Source: Callorhinus ursinus
Lineage: Eukaryota; Chordata; Mammalia; Carnivora; Otariidae
Assembly: GCF_003265705.1 (NCBI RefSeq)
Contig: NW_020313005.1
Span: 16,312,109 to 16,376,108, forward strand
Reading direction: 5' to 3'
DNA: 64,000 nucleotides
Positions 1 through 12,510 of the stretch are shown here, piece after piece (positions within the stretch are counted from its first letter, which is position 1; each line of letters starts with the position of its first letter). A program made the position numbers and the translations under genes. A model generated the notes under the pieces. It saw nothing but the letters and a program-made list of their open reading frames with translations. It ran no database searches and had not been told where the DNA came from.

Positions 1-729
1 TCAGAGGATAGCAAGAACACTCCCAGAGGAGTGAATGAAACAGGAACAACCAGATTGTGTGGTGTGTGGTCTTTGGGCTTTAGAGGAAGATGCCTTCTGG
101 CTAGAGTGGGAATTCAGGCAGATTTTGTTTTCCTGGCTAATTGGACACTTGTTTCACAGTACCTCCCCACTCACAGAACCAGACAACAAAAAATTCTGCA
201 GCGTCCACAGGAGGGACACAAAGCAAAACAGAGCCCAGAGCAGTGCAGTGCTATTAATTCAAATTAATGACCCTCACCTACAAATGAAGCTGGTGCCTGA
301 CAGATTGCTGGCTCTTAGAGGGAAGCAGATGAGAACAAATGAGGGGCTCTGTCCATCTGGTGAGGTGATGGATGCCTTCCTCACTGTCCTGGCTTCCCAT
401 ACCCGCCTCTTACAGGTGTTCCTTGTCTTCTTCAAATTCCTCCTTAAGGAATCCTGCTCCCTGACTGCCCCAGGAGGCTTGCAGTTTCAAGGGTTGGCCC
501 CAGGGGCTCGCCTCCAAAAGAGGCCCATTGACATCCTCAGATGCAAAGCCACACAGATGGCAGTGCTGGGAATTCACTCCATAAAGATTTGTCTGAAATG
601 GAAGTGACTTCTAGCCACTACTCACGGGGATGCATGATTGTTATTTAGGCACATTTCTGTCTTGATCTGTAGGCTGTTATTTATCTCTGCTGAAATAAAG
701 ATGTGTTTGATTATAAAGGCCTCTTTTAT
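1..729. other. Unassigned sequence, no gene seen
   Basis: No repeat family or gene is recognised. A 190-codon open frame runs on the plus strand from 35 to 607, but it shows no recognisable domain, signal peptide or splice structure, and a frame of this length is expected by chance about once in a window this size on both strands. Confidence 0.5.
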
Positions 730-945
730 TGACTCATCTAGTCACTCAGGCACTATAGATACAGAGATGAATAAGACATTGCTCTTGAGCTATAACTTGA
801 TTTTCACAAAAAAACCCTTTGAATTAGGTAAGTTTAATTTTACTTTAAGGTTGTGGCCTCAGGGAAGTAAAGCAATTATCCAAAGGTCACTTGGCAAGTA
901 AATAGTAAAGATAGAATTTGAATTCAAGTCTTCTCCTTCCAAATA
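730..945 (-). repeat. MIR SINE fragment
   Basis: The right half reads like the minus-strand MIR core: a weak 'preserved column' of GTAAAGCAATTATCCAAAGG, then a ...GGTCACTTGGCAAGTAA-type stretch and a GAATTTGAATTCAAG-like stretch. It is strongly diverged, as expected for this old family. The left boundary is approximate. Confidence 0.5.
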
Positions 946-1876
946 TTTATTTTAATTTTACCATGATGACTACGCTAAGTTTTTCCCTTTGTACTTTTTA
1001 GCATAAAGGTAGAATATTAAAATAACTAAGTTTTAGAAGGATAACAGAGTTAAAACTGGAATAGTCCTAAAAAGTAACCTAATTTAACTCCAGATTTTAT
1101 AGAGAGAAGCAGCGGCCCAGGGCAGTAAAGGAAATGCCTTGCCCTTGTATACAGTAGGAGGTAGGGACTTCAGCATTTCAGGACGCCCGAGGCCCCTATT
1201 CTCTCACCTGGTAAAGACAAGGGGGAAATGGCTGAGGTGTGTGTATTTTCACACCTACAGTTTCATCCATAGGTACAGGCATACAGACCCCAAAGGCAAC
1301 CTGTACTGTTTATGTCATGTACTTTTTGCCCCTCTGTCAGTTAAGATAACTTGCCACAAACTTTGATCTTTGTCTTCTGTTCTTTTGGGTGGGGGCGGGG
1401 GAGGGAGAATGTTTTCTTTTATGAGTGAATAGAAATCCAAAGGATCACTGCCCCTGCTCTTGACCCATCAAGATTATTTTTTTGAGATAAATCCAAACCC
1501 TGATTTTCTAGATGACAGACTTGATGATGAGAGGCATCATGTTTTCTTTTATGCAAGAAAAAAAAAAAAAGAAATCTTATTCTGTATAAGCTTTCCATAC
1601 ATCTAGCTGCAAAACACAAAAGCCCCAGGAAAGTTAGTGGATTTTGGATTTGTCCCATGTTTGCTAATTGCCAGAGACTTTTCTATTTAAACAAGTACTT
1701 CTTTCATTGCAGCCTTCGCACAAACACAGCTTTGGAGAGAGTTTATATTTTTAGGGGAAAGTAAATAGCTCTGCATTGTGCTATACTAGCTAACTGTAGA
1801 TGATGTAGAAACTTAAGTGCCAGGCACAGTATTTCCTGCTTTGGGAGCTATAGCCACATGCTTTTCTTTGTTATGT
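946..1876. other. Mostly unassigned; weak MIR-like patch and A-run
   Basis: No gene is seen. Around 1075-1180 there is a weak MIR-like stretch (GCGGCCCAGGGCAGTAAAGG). An A-run lies near 1557-1571. Confidence 0.4.
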
Positions 1877-2544
1877 CATTTCTTCATTCATTCATTCAAT
1901 CCATATTGAATGCCTTCTATGTGCCAAGTGCTGTGTTAATTGCTGGGAATATAAAGGAAAAATAATTTCTAAACTGATCTCTCAAGGACCTCACAGTCTA
2001 CTGAGAGAGACAAAGGCCACCATACGTACTATTATACAGAGAAGAAATCATATGGTACAAATAAGGAGAAGAGACTTATAATGTCCTCTGGGGGTGGACA
2101 AAGGAGTTAGAGTGTCCTTGAAGAGGTAACATTTGGGTTATGATTTAAAACAAGGAACAGAAATTAGCAAGATGAAGTGAGGATGGGCAGTGCAATTTTA
2201 CTTTAGAGAACATTTTTTATAAAAAGGTTAATAAAAGAGAATCATGCCTTGTAAGTAGTTTGATTTGATTTCTGGGGGGTCTGTGTGTCAGAGGGGATTG
2301 GGGAGAGTTTAGAGTGGGGAGAGAAAGATAAGGGGCAGATTATGAACTTCCTCGGTTAGAATGGCATGCCAGGGTAGTGGTTAAAAAATATCCGAAAACA
2401 GTAGGATGCCATGGAAAGCTTTTAAGCAGTAGAAGAACTTCATTTATTTACATTCTAGAAAAATAATGGAGAATTAATTGGAAAAGGGCAAGACTATTTT
2501 AGGTTTGAGGAGATAGTGGCTGAGCAGGTGAGGAAGAAGAGGCC
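1877..2544 (-). repeat. L2 LINE, 3' part (left half of a split copy)
   Basis: It begins with the L2 tail in reverse orientation (TTCATTCATTCATTCAATCC, then TATTGAATGCC...TGTGCCAAGTGCTGTG) and continues through the standard L2 3' region (CATGGAAAGCTTTTAAGCAG). The copy is interrupted by L1-A and resumes at 8662 at the matching point, so the L2 was here first. Confidence 0.75.
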
Positions 2545-2669
2545 AATTCCAGATATATATTTTTAATTTTTTATTGTTATGTTAATCACCATACATGACA
2601 TCATTAGTTCTTGATGTAGTGTTCCATGATTCATTAGCTGTGCAAAACACCCAGTGCTCCACGCAGAAC

Positions 2670-3069
2670 NNNNNNNNNNNNNNNNNNNNNNNNNNNNNNN
2701 NNNNNNNNNNNNNNNNNNNNNNNNNNNNNNNNNNNNNNNNNNNNNNNNNNNNNNNNNNNNNNNNNNNNNNNNNNNNNNNNNNNNNNNNNNNNNNNNNNNN
2801 NNNNNNNNNNNNNNNNNNNNNNNNNNNNNNNNNNNNNNNNNNNNNNNNNNNNNNNNNNNNNNNNNNNNNNNNNNNNNNNNNNNNNNNNNNNNNNNNNNNN
2901 NNNNNNNNNNNNNNNNNNNNNNNNNNNNNNNNNNNNNNNNNNNNNNNNNNNNNNNNNNNNNNNNNNNNNNNNNNNNNNNNNNNNNNNNNNNNNNNNNNNN
3001 NNNNNNNNNNNNNNNNNNNNNNNNNNNNNNNNNNNNNNNNNNNNNNNNNNNNNNNNNNNNNNNNNNNNN
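2670..3069. other. Assembly gap (400 N)
   Basis: A run of exactly 400 N inside L1-A. Flanking bases align to L1-B positions 25928 (left) and 27241 (right), so about 1,312 bases would be expected: most of the 3' UTR plus the last roughly 320 codons of ORF2. Open frames that run across the N block are artefacts. Confidence 0.97.
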
Positions 3070-5893
3070 ATGGTCCAGTTTCATTCTTCTGCATGTGGCT
3101 GTCCAATTTTCCCAACACCATTTGTTGAAGAGACTGTCTTTTTCCCATTGGACATTCTTTCCTGCTTTGTCGAAGATGAGTTGACCATAGAGTTGAGGGT
3201 CCATTTCTGGGCTCTCTATTCTGTTCCATTGATCTATGTGTCTGTTTTTGTGCCAGTACCATACTGTCTTGATGATGACAGCTTTGTAATAGAGCTGGAA
3301 GTCCGGAATTGTGATGCCGCCAGCTTTGCTTTTCTTTTTCAACATTCTTCTGGCTATTCGGGTTCTTTTCTGGTTCCATACAAATTTTAGGATTATTTGT
3401 TCCATTTCTTTGAAAAAAAGTGGATGGTATTTTGATGGGGATTGCATTGAATGCGTACATTGCTGTAGGTAGCATTGACATCTTCACAATATTTGTTCTT
3501 CCAATCCATGAACATGGAACGTTTTTCCATTTCTTTGTGTCTTCCTCAATTTCTTTCATGAGTATTTTATAGTTTTCTGAGTACAGATCCTTTGCCTCTT
3601 TGGTTAGATTTATTCCTAGGTATCTTATGGTTTTGGGTGCAATTGTAAATGGGATCGATCCTTAATTTGTCTCTCTTCTGTCTTGTTGTTGTTGTATAGG
3701 AATGCCACTGATTTCTGTGCATTGATTTTATATCCTGCCACTTTACTGAATTCCTATATGAGTTCTAGCAGTTTTGAGGTGGAGTCTTTTGGGTTTTTCA
3801 CATACAGTATCATATCATCTGCAAACAGTGAGAGTTTGACTTCTTTGCCGTTTTGGATGCCTTTTATTTCTTTTGGTCATCTGATTGCTGTGGCTAGGGC
3901 TTCTAATACTATGTTGAACAGCAGTGGTGATAGTGGACATCCCTGCCACATTCCTGACCTTAGGGGGAATGGTCTCAGTTTTTCCCCTTGAGAATGATAT
4001 TCGCTGTGGGTTTTTCATAGATGGCATTTATGATATTGAGGTATGTACCTTCTATCCCTATACTCTGAAGAGTTTTGATCAAGAAAGGATGCTGTACTTT
4101 GTCAAATGCTTTTTCTGCATCTATTGAGAGGATCATATGATTCTTGTTCTTTCTTTTGTTAATGTATTGTATCACATTGATTGATTTGCGGATGTTGAAC
4201 CAACCTTACAGCCCAGGGATAAATCTCACTTGATTGTGGTGAATAATCCTTTTAATGTACTGTTGGATCCTATTGGCTAGTATTTTGGTGAGAATTTTTG
4301 CATTCATGTTCATCAAGGATATTGGTAACTCTCCCTTTTGATGGGGTCTTTGTCTCGTTTTGGGATCAAGGTAATGGTGGCCTCATAAAATGAGTTTGGA
4401 AGTTTTCTTTCCATTTCTATTTTCTGGAACAGTTTCAGAAGAATAGGTATTAATTCTTCTTCAAACGTTTGGTAGAATTCCCCTAGGAAGCCATCTGGCC
4501 CTGGGCTTTTGTTTGTTGGGAGATTTTTGATGACTGCTTCAATTTCCTTAGTGGTTATAGGTCTGTTCAGGTTTTCTATTTCTTCCTGGTTGAGTTTTGG
4601 TAGTTGATACATCTCTAGGAATGCATCCATTTCTTCCAGGTTATCTAATTTGCTGGCATAGAGTTGTTCATAATATGTTCTTATAATTGTATTTCTTTGA
4701 TGTTGGTTGTGATCTCTCCTCTTTCATTCAAGATTTTGTTGATTTGGGTCATTTCTCTTTTCTTTTGTATAAGTTTGGCCAGGGGTTTATCAATCTTGTT
4801 AATTCTTTCAAAGAATGAGCTCCTAGTTTCTTTGATCTGTTCTACTGTACTTTTGGTTTCTATTTCATTAATTTCTGCTCTGATCTTTATGATTTCTCTT
4901 CTCCTGCTTGGTTTAGGCTTTATTTGTTGTTCTTTCTCCAGCTCCTTTAGGAGTAATGTTAGGTTTTGTATTTGAGACCTTTCTTGTTTCTTGAGAAAGG
5001 CTTGTATTGCTATATACTTTCCTCTTAGGACTGCTTTTGCTGCATCCCAAAGATTTTGAACAGTTGTGTTTTCATTTTCATTGGTTTCCATGAATTTTTT
5101 AAATTCTTCTTTAATTTCCTGGTTGACCTATTCATTCTTTCATAAGATATTCTTTAGCCTCCATGTATATGAGCTCTTTCCAGCTTTCCTCCTGTGATTG
5201 AGTTCTAGTTTCAAAGTATTATGGTCTGAAAAAATGCAGGGAATGATCCCAATCATTTGGTACTGGTTGAGACCTGATTTGTGACCTAAGATGTGATCTA
5301 TTTTGGAGAATGTTCCATGGGTACTAGAGAAGAATGTGTATTCTGTTGCTTTCGGATGGAATGTTCTGAATATATCTGTGAAGTCCATTTGGTCCAGAAG
5401 TCTTTATTTCCTTGTTGATCTTTTGCTTAGATGATCTGTCATTTTCAGTGAGGGGGGTGTTAAAGTCCCCCACTATTATTGGATTGTTGTCAATGTGTTT
5501 CTTTGCTTTTGTTATAAATGGCTTATATAATTGGCTGCTCCCATGTTAGGGGCATAGATATTTACAATTGTTAGATCTTCTTGCTGGATAGACCCTTTAA
5601 ACAGGATATAGTGTCCTTCCTCATCTCTTATTATAGTCTTTGGTTTAAAATCTAATTTGTCTCATATAAGGATTGACACTCCAGCTTTCTTTTGTGTTCA
5701 TTAGCATGGTAAATGGTTTTCTACCCCCTCACTTTCAATCTGGGGGTGACTTTGGGTCTAAAATGAGTCTCTTGCAGACAGCATATTGATGAGTCTTTTT
5801 TTTAATCCAATCTGATAGCCTGTGTCTTTTGATTGGGGCATTTAGCCCTTTTACATTCAGGGTCACTATTGAAAGGTATGAATTTAGTGCCAT
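3070..5893 (-). pseudogene. L1-A ORF2 remnant (endonuclease-reverse transcriptase)
   Basis: In a living L1, ORF2 encodes the endonuclease and reverse transcriptase used for target-primed reverse transcription. Here the expected start ATG is at 5893. Recognisable pieces are an endonuclease fragment at 5388-5140 (FHPKATEYTFFSSTHGTFSK, then a catalytic-type SDH), a linker at 5091-4681, an RT fragment at 4630-4313 ([10 protein letters not shown]), an RT fragment at 4175-3975 ([17 protein letters not shown]), and a thumb or C-terminal part at 3559-3070. These lie in three reading frames, so several indels and stops have accumulated. The C-terminal end is lost in the gap. Not functional. Confidence 0.88.
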
Positions 5894-5970
5894 TGTATTG
5901 CCTGTAAGGTGACTGTTACTGTATATTGTCTGTGTTCTCTTCTGGTCTATGTTGCTTTTAGGCTCTCTGC

Positions 5971-6852
5971 TTAGAGGTCCCCTTTCAAGATTTCTTGTAG
6001 GGCTGGTTTTGTGTTTGCAAATTCCTTTAGTTTTTGTTTGTCCTAGAAGCTTTTTATCTCTATTTTCAATGACAGCCTAGCTGGATATAGTATTCTTGGC
6101 TGCATATTTTTCTCATTTAGTGCTCTGAATCTATCATGCCAGTCCTTTCTGGCCTGCCAGGTCTCTGTGGATTGGTGTGTTGCTAATCTAATGTTTCTAC
6201 CATTGTAGGTTGCAGATTTCTTCTCCCGAGCTGCTTTCAGGATTTTCTCTTTGTCTCTGACACTCGTAAGTTTTACTATTAGATGTCGGGGTGTTGACCT
6301 CTTTTTATTGATTTTGAGAGGGGTTCTCTGTGCCTCCTGGGTTTTGATGCCTGTTTCCTTCCCCACATTAGGGAAGTTCTTTGCTATAATTTGCTCCAAT
6401 ATACCTTCTGCCCCTCTCTCTCTTTCTTCTTCTTCTGGGATCCCAATTATTCTAATGTTGTTTCATCTTATGGTATCGCTTATCTCTCAAATTCTGCCCT
6501 CGTGATCCAGTAGTTGTTTCTCTCTCTTTTTCTCAGCTTCTTTATTTTCCATCATTTGGTCTTTTATATTGCTGATTCTCTCTTCTGCCTCATTTATCCT
6601 AGCAGTTAGTGCCCCCATTTTTTATTGCACCTCATTAAGAGCCTTTTTGATTTCGACTTGGTTAGATTTTAGTTCTTTTATTTCTCTAGAAAGCGTTTCT
6701 CTAATAACTTCTATGCTTTTTCAAGGCCAGCTAGTAAATTTAAAATCATCATTGTGAATTCTACTTCCGACATTTTACTAATGTCAGTACTGAGTAAGTC
6801 CCTGGCAGTCGGTACTGCCTCTTGTTCTTTTTATTGACGTGATTTTTTCCAT
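5971..6852 (-). pseudogene. L1-A ORF1 remnant (RNA-binding chaperone)
   Basis: ORF1 of L1 makes an RNA-binding trimeric chaperone. The start ATG, read leftwards from 6852, begins MEKITSIKRTRGST and meets an in-frame stop within about 25 codons. The C-terminal half is best kept at 6399-6043 (EQIIAKNFPNVGKETGIK; the TPRHLIVKLTSVRDKEKILK RNA-binding type segment). The TAA at 5971-5973 matches the end of ORF1 in L1-B. Not functional. Confidence 0.85.
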
Positions 6853-8647
6853 CTTGTCATTTTGTCCAGAGGAGAATAGATAAATGAGACAACAAAATCC
6901 TAACAGGGTAACAACTTCCCCAGAAAATATACTCTAAACAAATCAGAAGAGACCTAAAACTGGGGGGAAAAAAAGGAAAAGAAAAAGAAAAAATAAAAAC
7001 AAACAAAAACAGAACAAAACAAAAAAAAACAGAGTATGATCAAATATGATCAGGCTGGTGCATAGATCAGTGCCACACACTAGATTTTAGGTGTATTTTG
7101 GTCTGTTAGAAGAAAGTGCCTCCCAAAATTTTAAGGAAAGAAAAACTTATATATGTACGAAAATAAGGGTTAATATGATGAATGGATGGAATATGACTGT
7201 AGAGATGAAAATTATAAAAAATTATATAAAAGGAATTGATAAGATAAGAAGTTGTTTGAAAAAAGAAAGGAGAGGATTTAAAAAAAATGGGAGCGAATGT
7301 GATCAAGTAGGAGACTAGAACAAAGCCATACACTAGTTATTTAGGGTATATTTTGATCTGTTAGAAGAAACTATATCTCAAAATTTTAAAGAGAGAACAA
7401 CTTATATATATATATATATGCCAAAAATAAGGGTAAGTACTATGAAGAGATAGAATATGACTCTATAAATGAAAGATAAAATTGTTTTTTAAAAAAGGGA
7501 TTGATAAGATGGTTGAAAAAGGGAAAAAGAAAAATTAGAAGACAGTTAAAAAAATTAATTTTGAAAGACTAAAGAATCATGTTAAAAAAGCCATGAATTC
7601 TATGTGCAGTATTCCCCTAGCAGGGGAGTTCTGCCATTCTCATTGATCAGTAAACTTGGTCTTAACTGGCTGTTCTTGCTGATCTTCTGGGGGAGGGACC
7701 CATTGCCGTCATTCCCAACTGTCTTTGCTGGAGGTGGAATTGCCCCGCCCTTGCCAGGTCCAGGCAAAGTAATCTGCTCAGGTTTGCTCTTGGGAGCTTT
7801 TGTTCCCTGCAAACTTTCCGTACAGCTTTGGAGAAGGAGAGTGAAAATGGTGGCCTCCCAATCTCTGCCCCAGAGGAGCCGTGAACTAGGGCCCTGCTCC
7901 TCAGTGCACCCCCAGAGAAAAGCAGTCAATCACTCCCATCTCCCTGGTCTCCTGCCGCACTCTGTGCTCACCCGGCCTGTGACTGAGCGTTTCTAGCTCT
8001 GGCACACGATCCTGTGTGGAGTCTCCAAACCCAGCAGATCCCTGTGGTGTGCTCCCACGCTGCTCCTCTTTGGGGAGGAAGGGGAGTCTCCCCGGATCTG
8101 CCAGTTGTTGGGTCCCTGCTGGAGGAGCAGTGGACCGACTGTGCTGTGGATCACGGTTTATGGCAACCCCAAGCCGAGACCCCATTCCTCAGCTCTGTCT
8201 CTGCATCTGACTTCCCTGCTATGATACCTGGGAGCTCTGCCACACTCAGGCACCCCTGGTCTTTCTGTGACCCCCAGGGTCCTAAGACCACACTGTCCCA
8301 CGAGGGTTCCACCCCCTGCTTAGTAACTGGAGCGACGTCCCTCAGCGAAGCCGACTTCTAAAAGTTCCGATTTTGTGCTCCAGGGCTCTATCACTTGCCA
8401 GAAGTGGCTGACAGAGGCCCCTTCCCCGCCGTCTATCCTCCCAAATATTGCCTTGGATTCACCTCTCCACACATCCTACCTTTCAGAAAGTGGTTGCTTT
8501 TCTGTCCAGAGAGTTGTTGCTATTCTTTTCTTTGATCTCCTGTTGAGTTCGTAGGTGTTCAGAATGGTTTGAGCCCTATCCAGCTGAATTCATGGGACCA
8601 GATGAAATCCAGGTCTCCTACTCCTCCACTATTTTGCTCCTCCCCCC
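6853..8647 (-). promoter_or_regulatory. L1-A 5' UTR (internal promoter region, decayed)
   Basis: About 1.8 kb upstream of ORF1, with an A/T-rich half next to ORF1 (6950-7600, including a short TA run near 7382-7400) and a G/C-rich outer half. The extreme 5' end, read on the minus strand, is GGAGCAAAATAGTGGAGGAG, where L1-B has GGAGCAAGATGGCAGAGGAG. The YY1-like core AAGATGGC is therefore lost in this copy. Confidence 0.7.
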
Positions 8648-8661
8648 AATTCCAGATATAT

Positions 8662-9235
8662 TTAAGAAAGCAGAATTGACAAGACCAAAAATGAGTTGTA
8701 TGCAGAAGATGAAGGGAAGAAAGATTAATTTCCAGGTCACTGGTGTGATAAACTCAAGAGGAGTAAGAGTTTGGGGAATGAAGAGCACACATTCTTTTTT
8801 GGATCTATGGAATCTGATGGTCCTGGGCATCATCCAATTGGAGATGTCAAGGAAACAGTTGGCTACATTGATCTGGAGCTCAAGAGAGAGATGGTCTAAA
8901 GATTAGACTTGGAAAATATAAGCAGTTGAAACAGTGTGATCATGTGAGATATTCCAGTGAGAGCATGTTCAGTGGGGAGATCCTAGAGAATGTGGGTATT
9001 TAGTCGATGGGCAGATGAAGATGAGTTCATAAGGCACATTATATTCTAGCCACTAGAGAACAAATGTAAGGAATAGGTCATAGAAGTCAGGAGAGGACAG
9101 AAATTTAAAGATGGCATTGCCAGTAGTATCAAATGCTACACAAAGATTATGAAAGTTAGATGAAAAATAACCATTGATTTTTACGAATTGTGGAGACCAC
9201 AGGTAATCTTTAGGAGGTAGGGATATGAAGAAAAC
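8662..9235 (-). repeat. L2 LINE (right half of the split copy)
   Basis: Continues the L2 of 1877-2544 beyond the L1-A insertion. It starts directly after the repeated target site in the L2 consensus order (GATATATTT...GAATTGACAAGACC), then CCAATTGGAGATGTCAAGG and TGGAGCTCAAGAGAGAGA. The right boundary is uncertain. Confidence 0.65.
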
Positions 9236-10499
9236 TCAGAAATCTAGGCTGTCAAGCAAAGAATAGAAATAAGTCAGTAGCTAGAAGGGCATGTGAGTGA
9301 GGGACTGATCACCTCACATCACATAGTATATTCTGCATTTGTGATAATAGTAAAAAGTCTTGCATAAGCGGATAATAGTAAAAACCCTATGTCATGAACT
9401 GATCAAGCAGTAGGATGATTGGTTTGAGAAAAAAGTTACTCTAAGTAGATCAAGAGAAAATACTAATGTTGAAAGTATCTATGGTCTCCCTCATTGTCTT
9501 GTTCAATAGTTGTGTCCCAAGACTTCTACTTATTGTATTTGACTGCTGTGGACAGAATCTACTTTTCCCTTAGTCTCACTTCATCCTCTTCTAGTTCTGC
9601 AAAAACAGCTAGGTCATCTCAGACACTGACTTATTATTTTCTCAGTTATTAACTTCTTTCAAGAGTGTCAGTCTCTGAGGAAGATGAAGGGGGGTTGCTG
9701 AAGGCAAGGACCTAATAGGGAATCTTGACTGACAGGGTGAGATTTCAGGGTGAGGATAATAATGGTAATGATACTATCAAAAATCAAGATTTGAGGATCC
9801 CCTTGAAAAGTTAGCAGGATGTGTGAAGGGGCACTTGCAGTATGCTGAGCAGCGAGTTTGCAAATAGTGCTGTAGTTGCTTATTTGGGAGCTTTCTGAGT
9901 TCAAGAAAATTGGGGCTTAGAATGTTGGCTAAATCTCCTGCCAAGTCAGCAAATGATGGATTCTGTCAGACAGTGTGGGACTTAACTAGAATTTTGATCT
10001 CTGTCCATTGCCTCCTTACTTTACTTGCTTTTGGTTTCAATTTCCTTCCATTTTCACAGGTCATATTTGTTTATTGTAACTTTCCCAATGGATACATGAG
10101 ACCAAAGATCAACTAACCTGTATTTGGGGACCACAGTAGGCCAGACAGAAAAAGATGGTGGAGTCTGGCAAAAGCCTTCTTTCTGAAGAAGATACCAAAT
10201 ATTGCTGAGCTAACTTCCCATCTGAAAAAAAAAAAGAGAGAGAGAGAGAAAGAGAGATGCTTCAGGGAGTAGCAGGAAGCTGATTTCCCAAGGATGGGTG
10301 GGTGTAATGAGAGGAAGGGAGGGAGGAGAAGATGCCATTTAACTCATGCTCTTGCCTTCAGGCAGGAACTTCAATAAAATGATACCAGGAAGGTGTGAGT
10401 TCTTTTTCTTATTCAAACACTAACAAAAGACCAGTTTCTGTAATATGTTGTGCAAAAAATTTTTATTGCTTAATAACTTTTGCATTAAGAAAATCATTG
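9236..10499. other. Unassigned sequence
   Basis: No gene or clear repeat family is recognised. It contains an A-run followed by a (GA)n stretch at 10225-10257. Confidence 0.5.
10225..10257 (+). repeat. A-run plus (GA)n simple repeat
   Basis: Eleven A residues are followed by GAGA repeats with one interruption. It may be the tail of an unrecognised SINE, but no SINE body is seen beside it. Confidence 0.8.
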
Positions 10500-10770
10500 T
10501 CAAAATTAACAAATGTTTACTGAATCTTAGTTGTCACTTTGAGTACTTCTTATAAACCAGGAAATCTTCTCCATTGCTCTACATACAGGATTCTGTTAAA
10601 GCCAAACAATAATTGTATGAAGTAATACTAGATTTAATGTACAGATAAGAAACCGAGGCTTAGAGAGATTATTTATTCAAGGTCACATGGTCAGTAAGTG
10701 GTAAAACCCTAATTTCTCTGACCTAAGTTGTATGCTTCCGACTGCCACTCTCCACTGCATACTGCACCAG
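10500..10770 (-). repeat. MIR SINE
   Basis: The MIR order in reverse is visible: ACAAATGTTTACTGAATC, then GAAACCGAGGCTTAGAGAGA, TTCAAGGTCACATGGTCAGT and AAGTGGTAAAACC. Diverged but nearly full length. Confidence 0.75.
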
Positions 10771-11581
10771 ACACAAAAAAATATGCTTAAAAGTATAAGA
10801 CACAGTCCCTATTTTCCATGCACACATCCCATTATGGATTCTAAATTCTTCACACTTTATTTAAATCTACTGATTACCTTTAAATCTTAGAAAAGAGGAA
10901 AAGAAAACAATTCTTTGTATAATCTTAATATTTAATTACTAAATCCTTTTTGATGATTAAAGAAACATTCTATAATCCATCTTTTGGTAAATTGTCGATT
11001 ATTTTTGTTTTCCTAAGTTCCTACTGATGTCTTATATGGTATAGCTCCTGAGTGAATTTTGCACAGAGAATCAGCAATACGTACCATTGGAGAAATGAGT
11101 CCACCGTTCTTAGAGATCAGTCTTGGTGTCATATTGGCTTTGTCTCTCTCCCCTCCCATGAAAACCCTCAACCCTGAATCTAAGAGCCAAAAACTGTGGT
11201 CTCTAAAATATTATTACAGAGAACTCAGAATTGTGAGTTCATGGCATTTGTTAGCTTTGTCATCCAACATCCATCTTCTTTCTTTACAGAACTGTGATTG
11301 CCTTCGTCCCCATTGCAAACAGTGCATCAAAGCTGTTAAACAAGGGCTCTGTCATCCTCTCACCAAGTAGATGCACATGACACAAAGGCTCATTTATCCC
11401 CTCTATTAAATTTGAATCTTAAGCTCAGTAAAAAAGAGATTAAAATGTCTGAGTAAAAAAGAGATTAAAATATTTAACCCAAAAATCCTACCCTAGAATT
11501 CCCCTTAGCTTGAATTGGTCAGATGTGGGTTCCCTTGTTTGCAACCAAAGAAAGTGATTCTCTTCTTGGTTACCACCCCTT
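10771..11581. other. Unassigned sequence
   Basis: No gene or recognisable repeat is seen. A short near-duplicate of GTAAAAAAGAGATTAAAAT occurs twice around 11427-11472. Confidence 0.45.
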
Positions 11582-12470
11582 GTTCACTCAATTACTCAGT
11601 ATTTATTAAGAGTCTGCTGTGTCCCAGGTACCATAATCAGGACCGACACTACATCTTCAACCATAGTGGACAATATCCCTGCTCTCGAAAGACCTACAGG
11701 CTAGTATGAAATAGAAGAGAGAAACAGGCAGTTACAATTTTTTATAGCAAGGATCCAGTTGTACTTTATGGAAGGCACAAGCCTGTCAGGAAGTTTGGTC
11801 AGATGAAATTTCCTGGAAGAAGTGAAATGTATGTTCAACCCGGAAGGATAAGTAAGAGTTGGCAGGTGAAGAGGTAGAAAAAGGATGTTCTCAGCTAAGG
11901 AAATGGCGAGGATCTGTGGAGGCCTTGAGGGACGAGAGAGCAGGTACACAGAGGAACCAAAAACACTATCCTGGGTAGAGCATAGAACACAGTGGGGCTG
12001 AGGGTGAATTAGGTTGAAGATAAAAGGGAAACAACAAATTATGAAAGACTTTGTGGGTCCCATTAAAGAATATCTGCTTAACTGAAGTCAGTGGGGAAAT
12101 ACTAAAGAATTTAGAACAATGAAATGGCATTTTTAGCTTTGCGTTTTAGAGAGGCATTTGTACTATAGCATAGAGAATGTCTTCCAGAGGGCAGACTGGC
12201 TGTGGAGAGGCCTGCTGCAGAAGTCTGGGCTGGGCATGGCAGGGGTGGAAGCCAGAGTTGGACCAACAGAAGTGGAAAAAGAATGACAGGAGAGGCAGTA
12301 AGATCTAGAATACAGAGGACATAGTGGTCACTGGGACAGGGAGTTGAGGCTGAGTAAGTGAGCAACCCAGGAGGAAGGTAGGGGCATGCTCTGAGGCTGG
12401 GAGCACAGGGGGATGGCTAGCTTGGGTGAAATAATGAGTTTACATTCTATTTGGTGGGCCCTCTATGAGC
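11582..12470 (-). repeat. L2 LINE, 3' part
   Basis: Same layout as the L2 at 1877: tail-type start (TTCACTCAATTACTCAGTAT, GTCCCAGGTACCATAATCAG), then GAAGAAGTGAAATG..., GGCCTTGAGGGACGAGAGAG and GGCCTGCTGCAGAAGTCTGG. Reads in L2 order on the minus strand. Confidence 0.7.
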
Positions 12471-12510
12471 TCATAATATAAAAGTACTGGAGAGCATCAA
12501 GGCAAGAATA

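Larger units (their letters stand above)
2559..8647 (-). mobile_element. L1-A: near full-length carnivoran L1
   Basis: A LINE-1 retrotransposon in reverse orientation. From right to left it has a 5' UTR (8647-6853), ORF1 remnant (6852-5971), ORF2 remnant (5893 into the gap) and a 3' UTR end at 2559-2669. A target-site duplication AATTCCAGATATAT flanks it (2545-2558 and 8648-8661), so the two ends belong to one insertion into the L2. Both ORFs are broken many times. It aligns throughout with L1-B (25821-32894). The 400-N gap replaces what is 1,312 bases in L1-B. Many CpG sites of L1-B read TpG or CpA here, suggesting an older or more decayed copy. Confidence 0.9.

Noticed and set aside
35..607. 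190-codon plus-strand open frame near the left edge
   Set aside because: No domain, no splice context and no overlap with a known element. A rough estimate gives close to one frame this long by chance in a 64-kb double-stranded window.
2563..3559. Open frames of 176-325 codons across the N block
   Set aside because: They exist only because N codons are not read as stops. The real content is L1-A ORF2 and 3' UTR on the minus strand.
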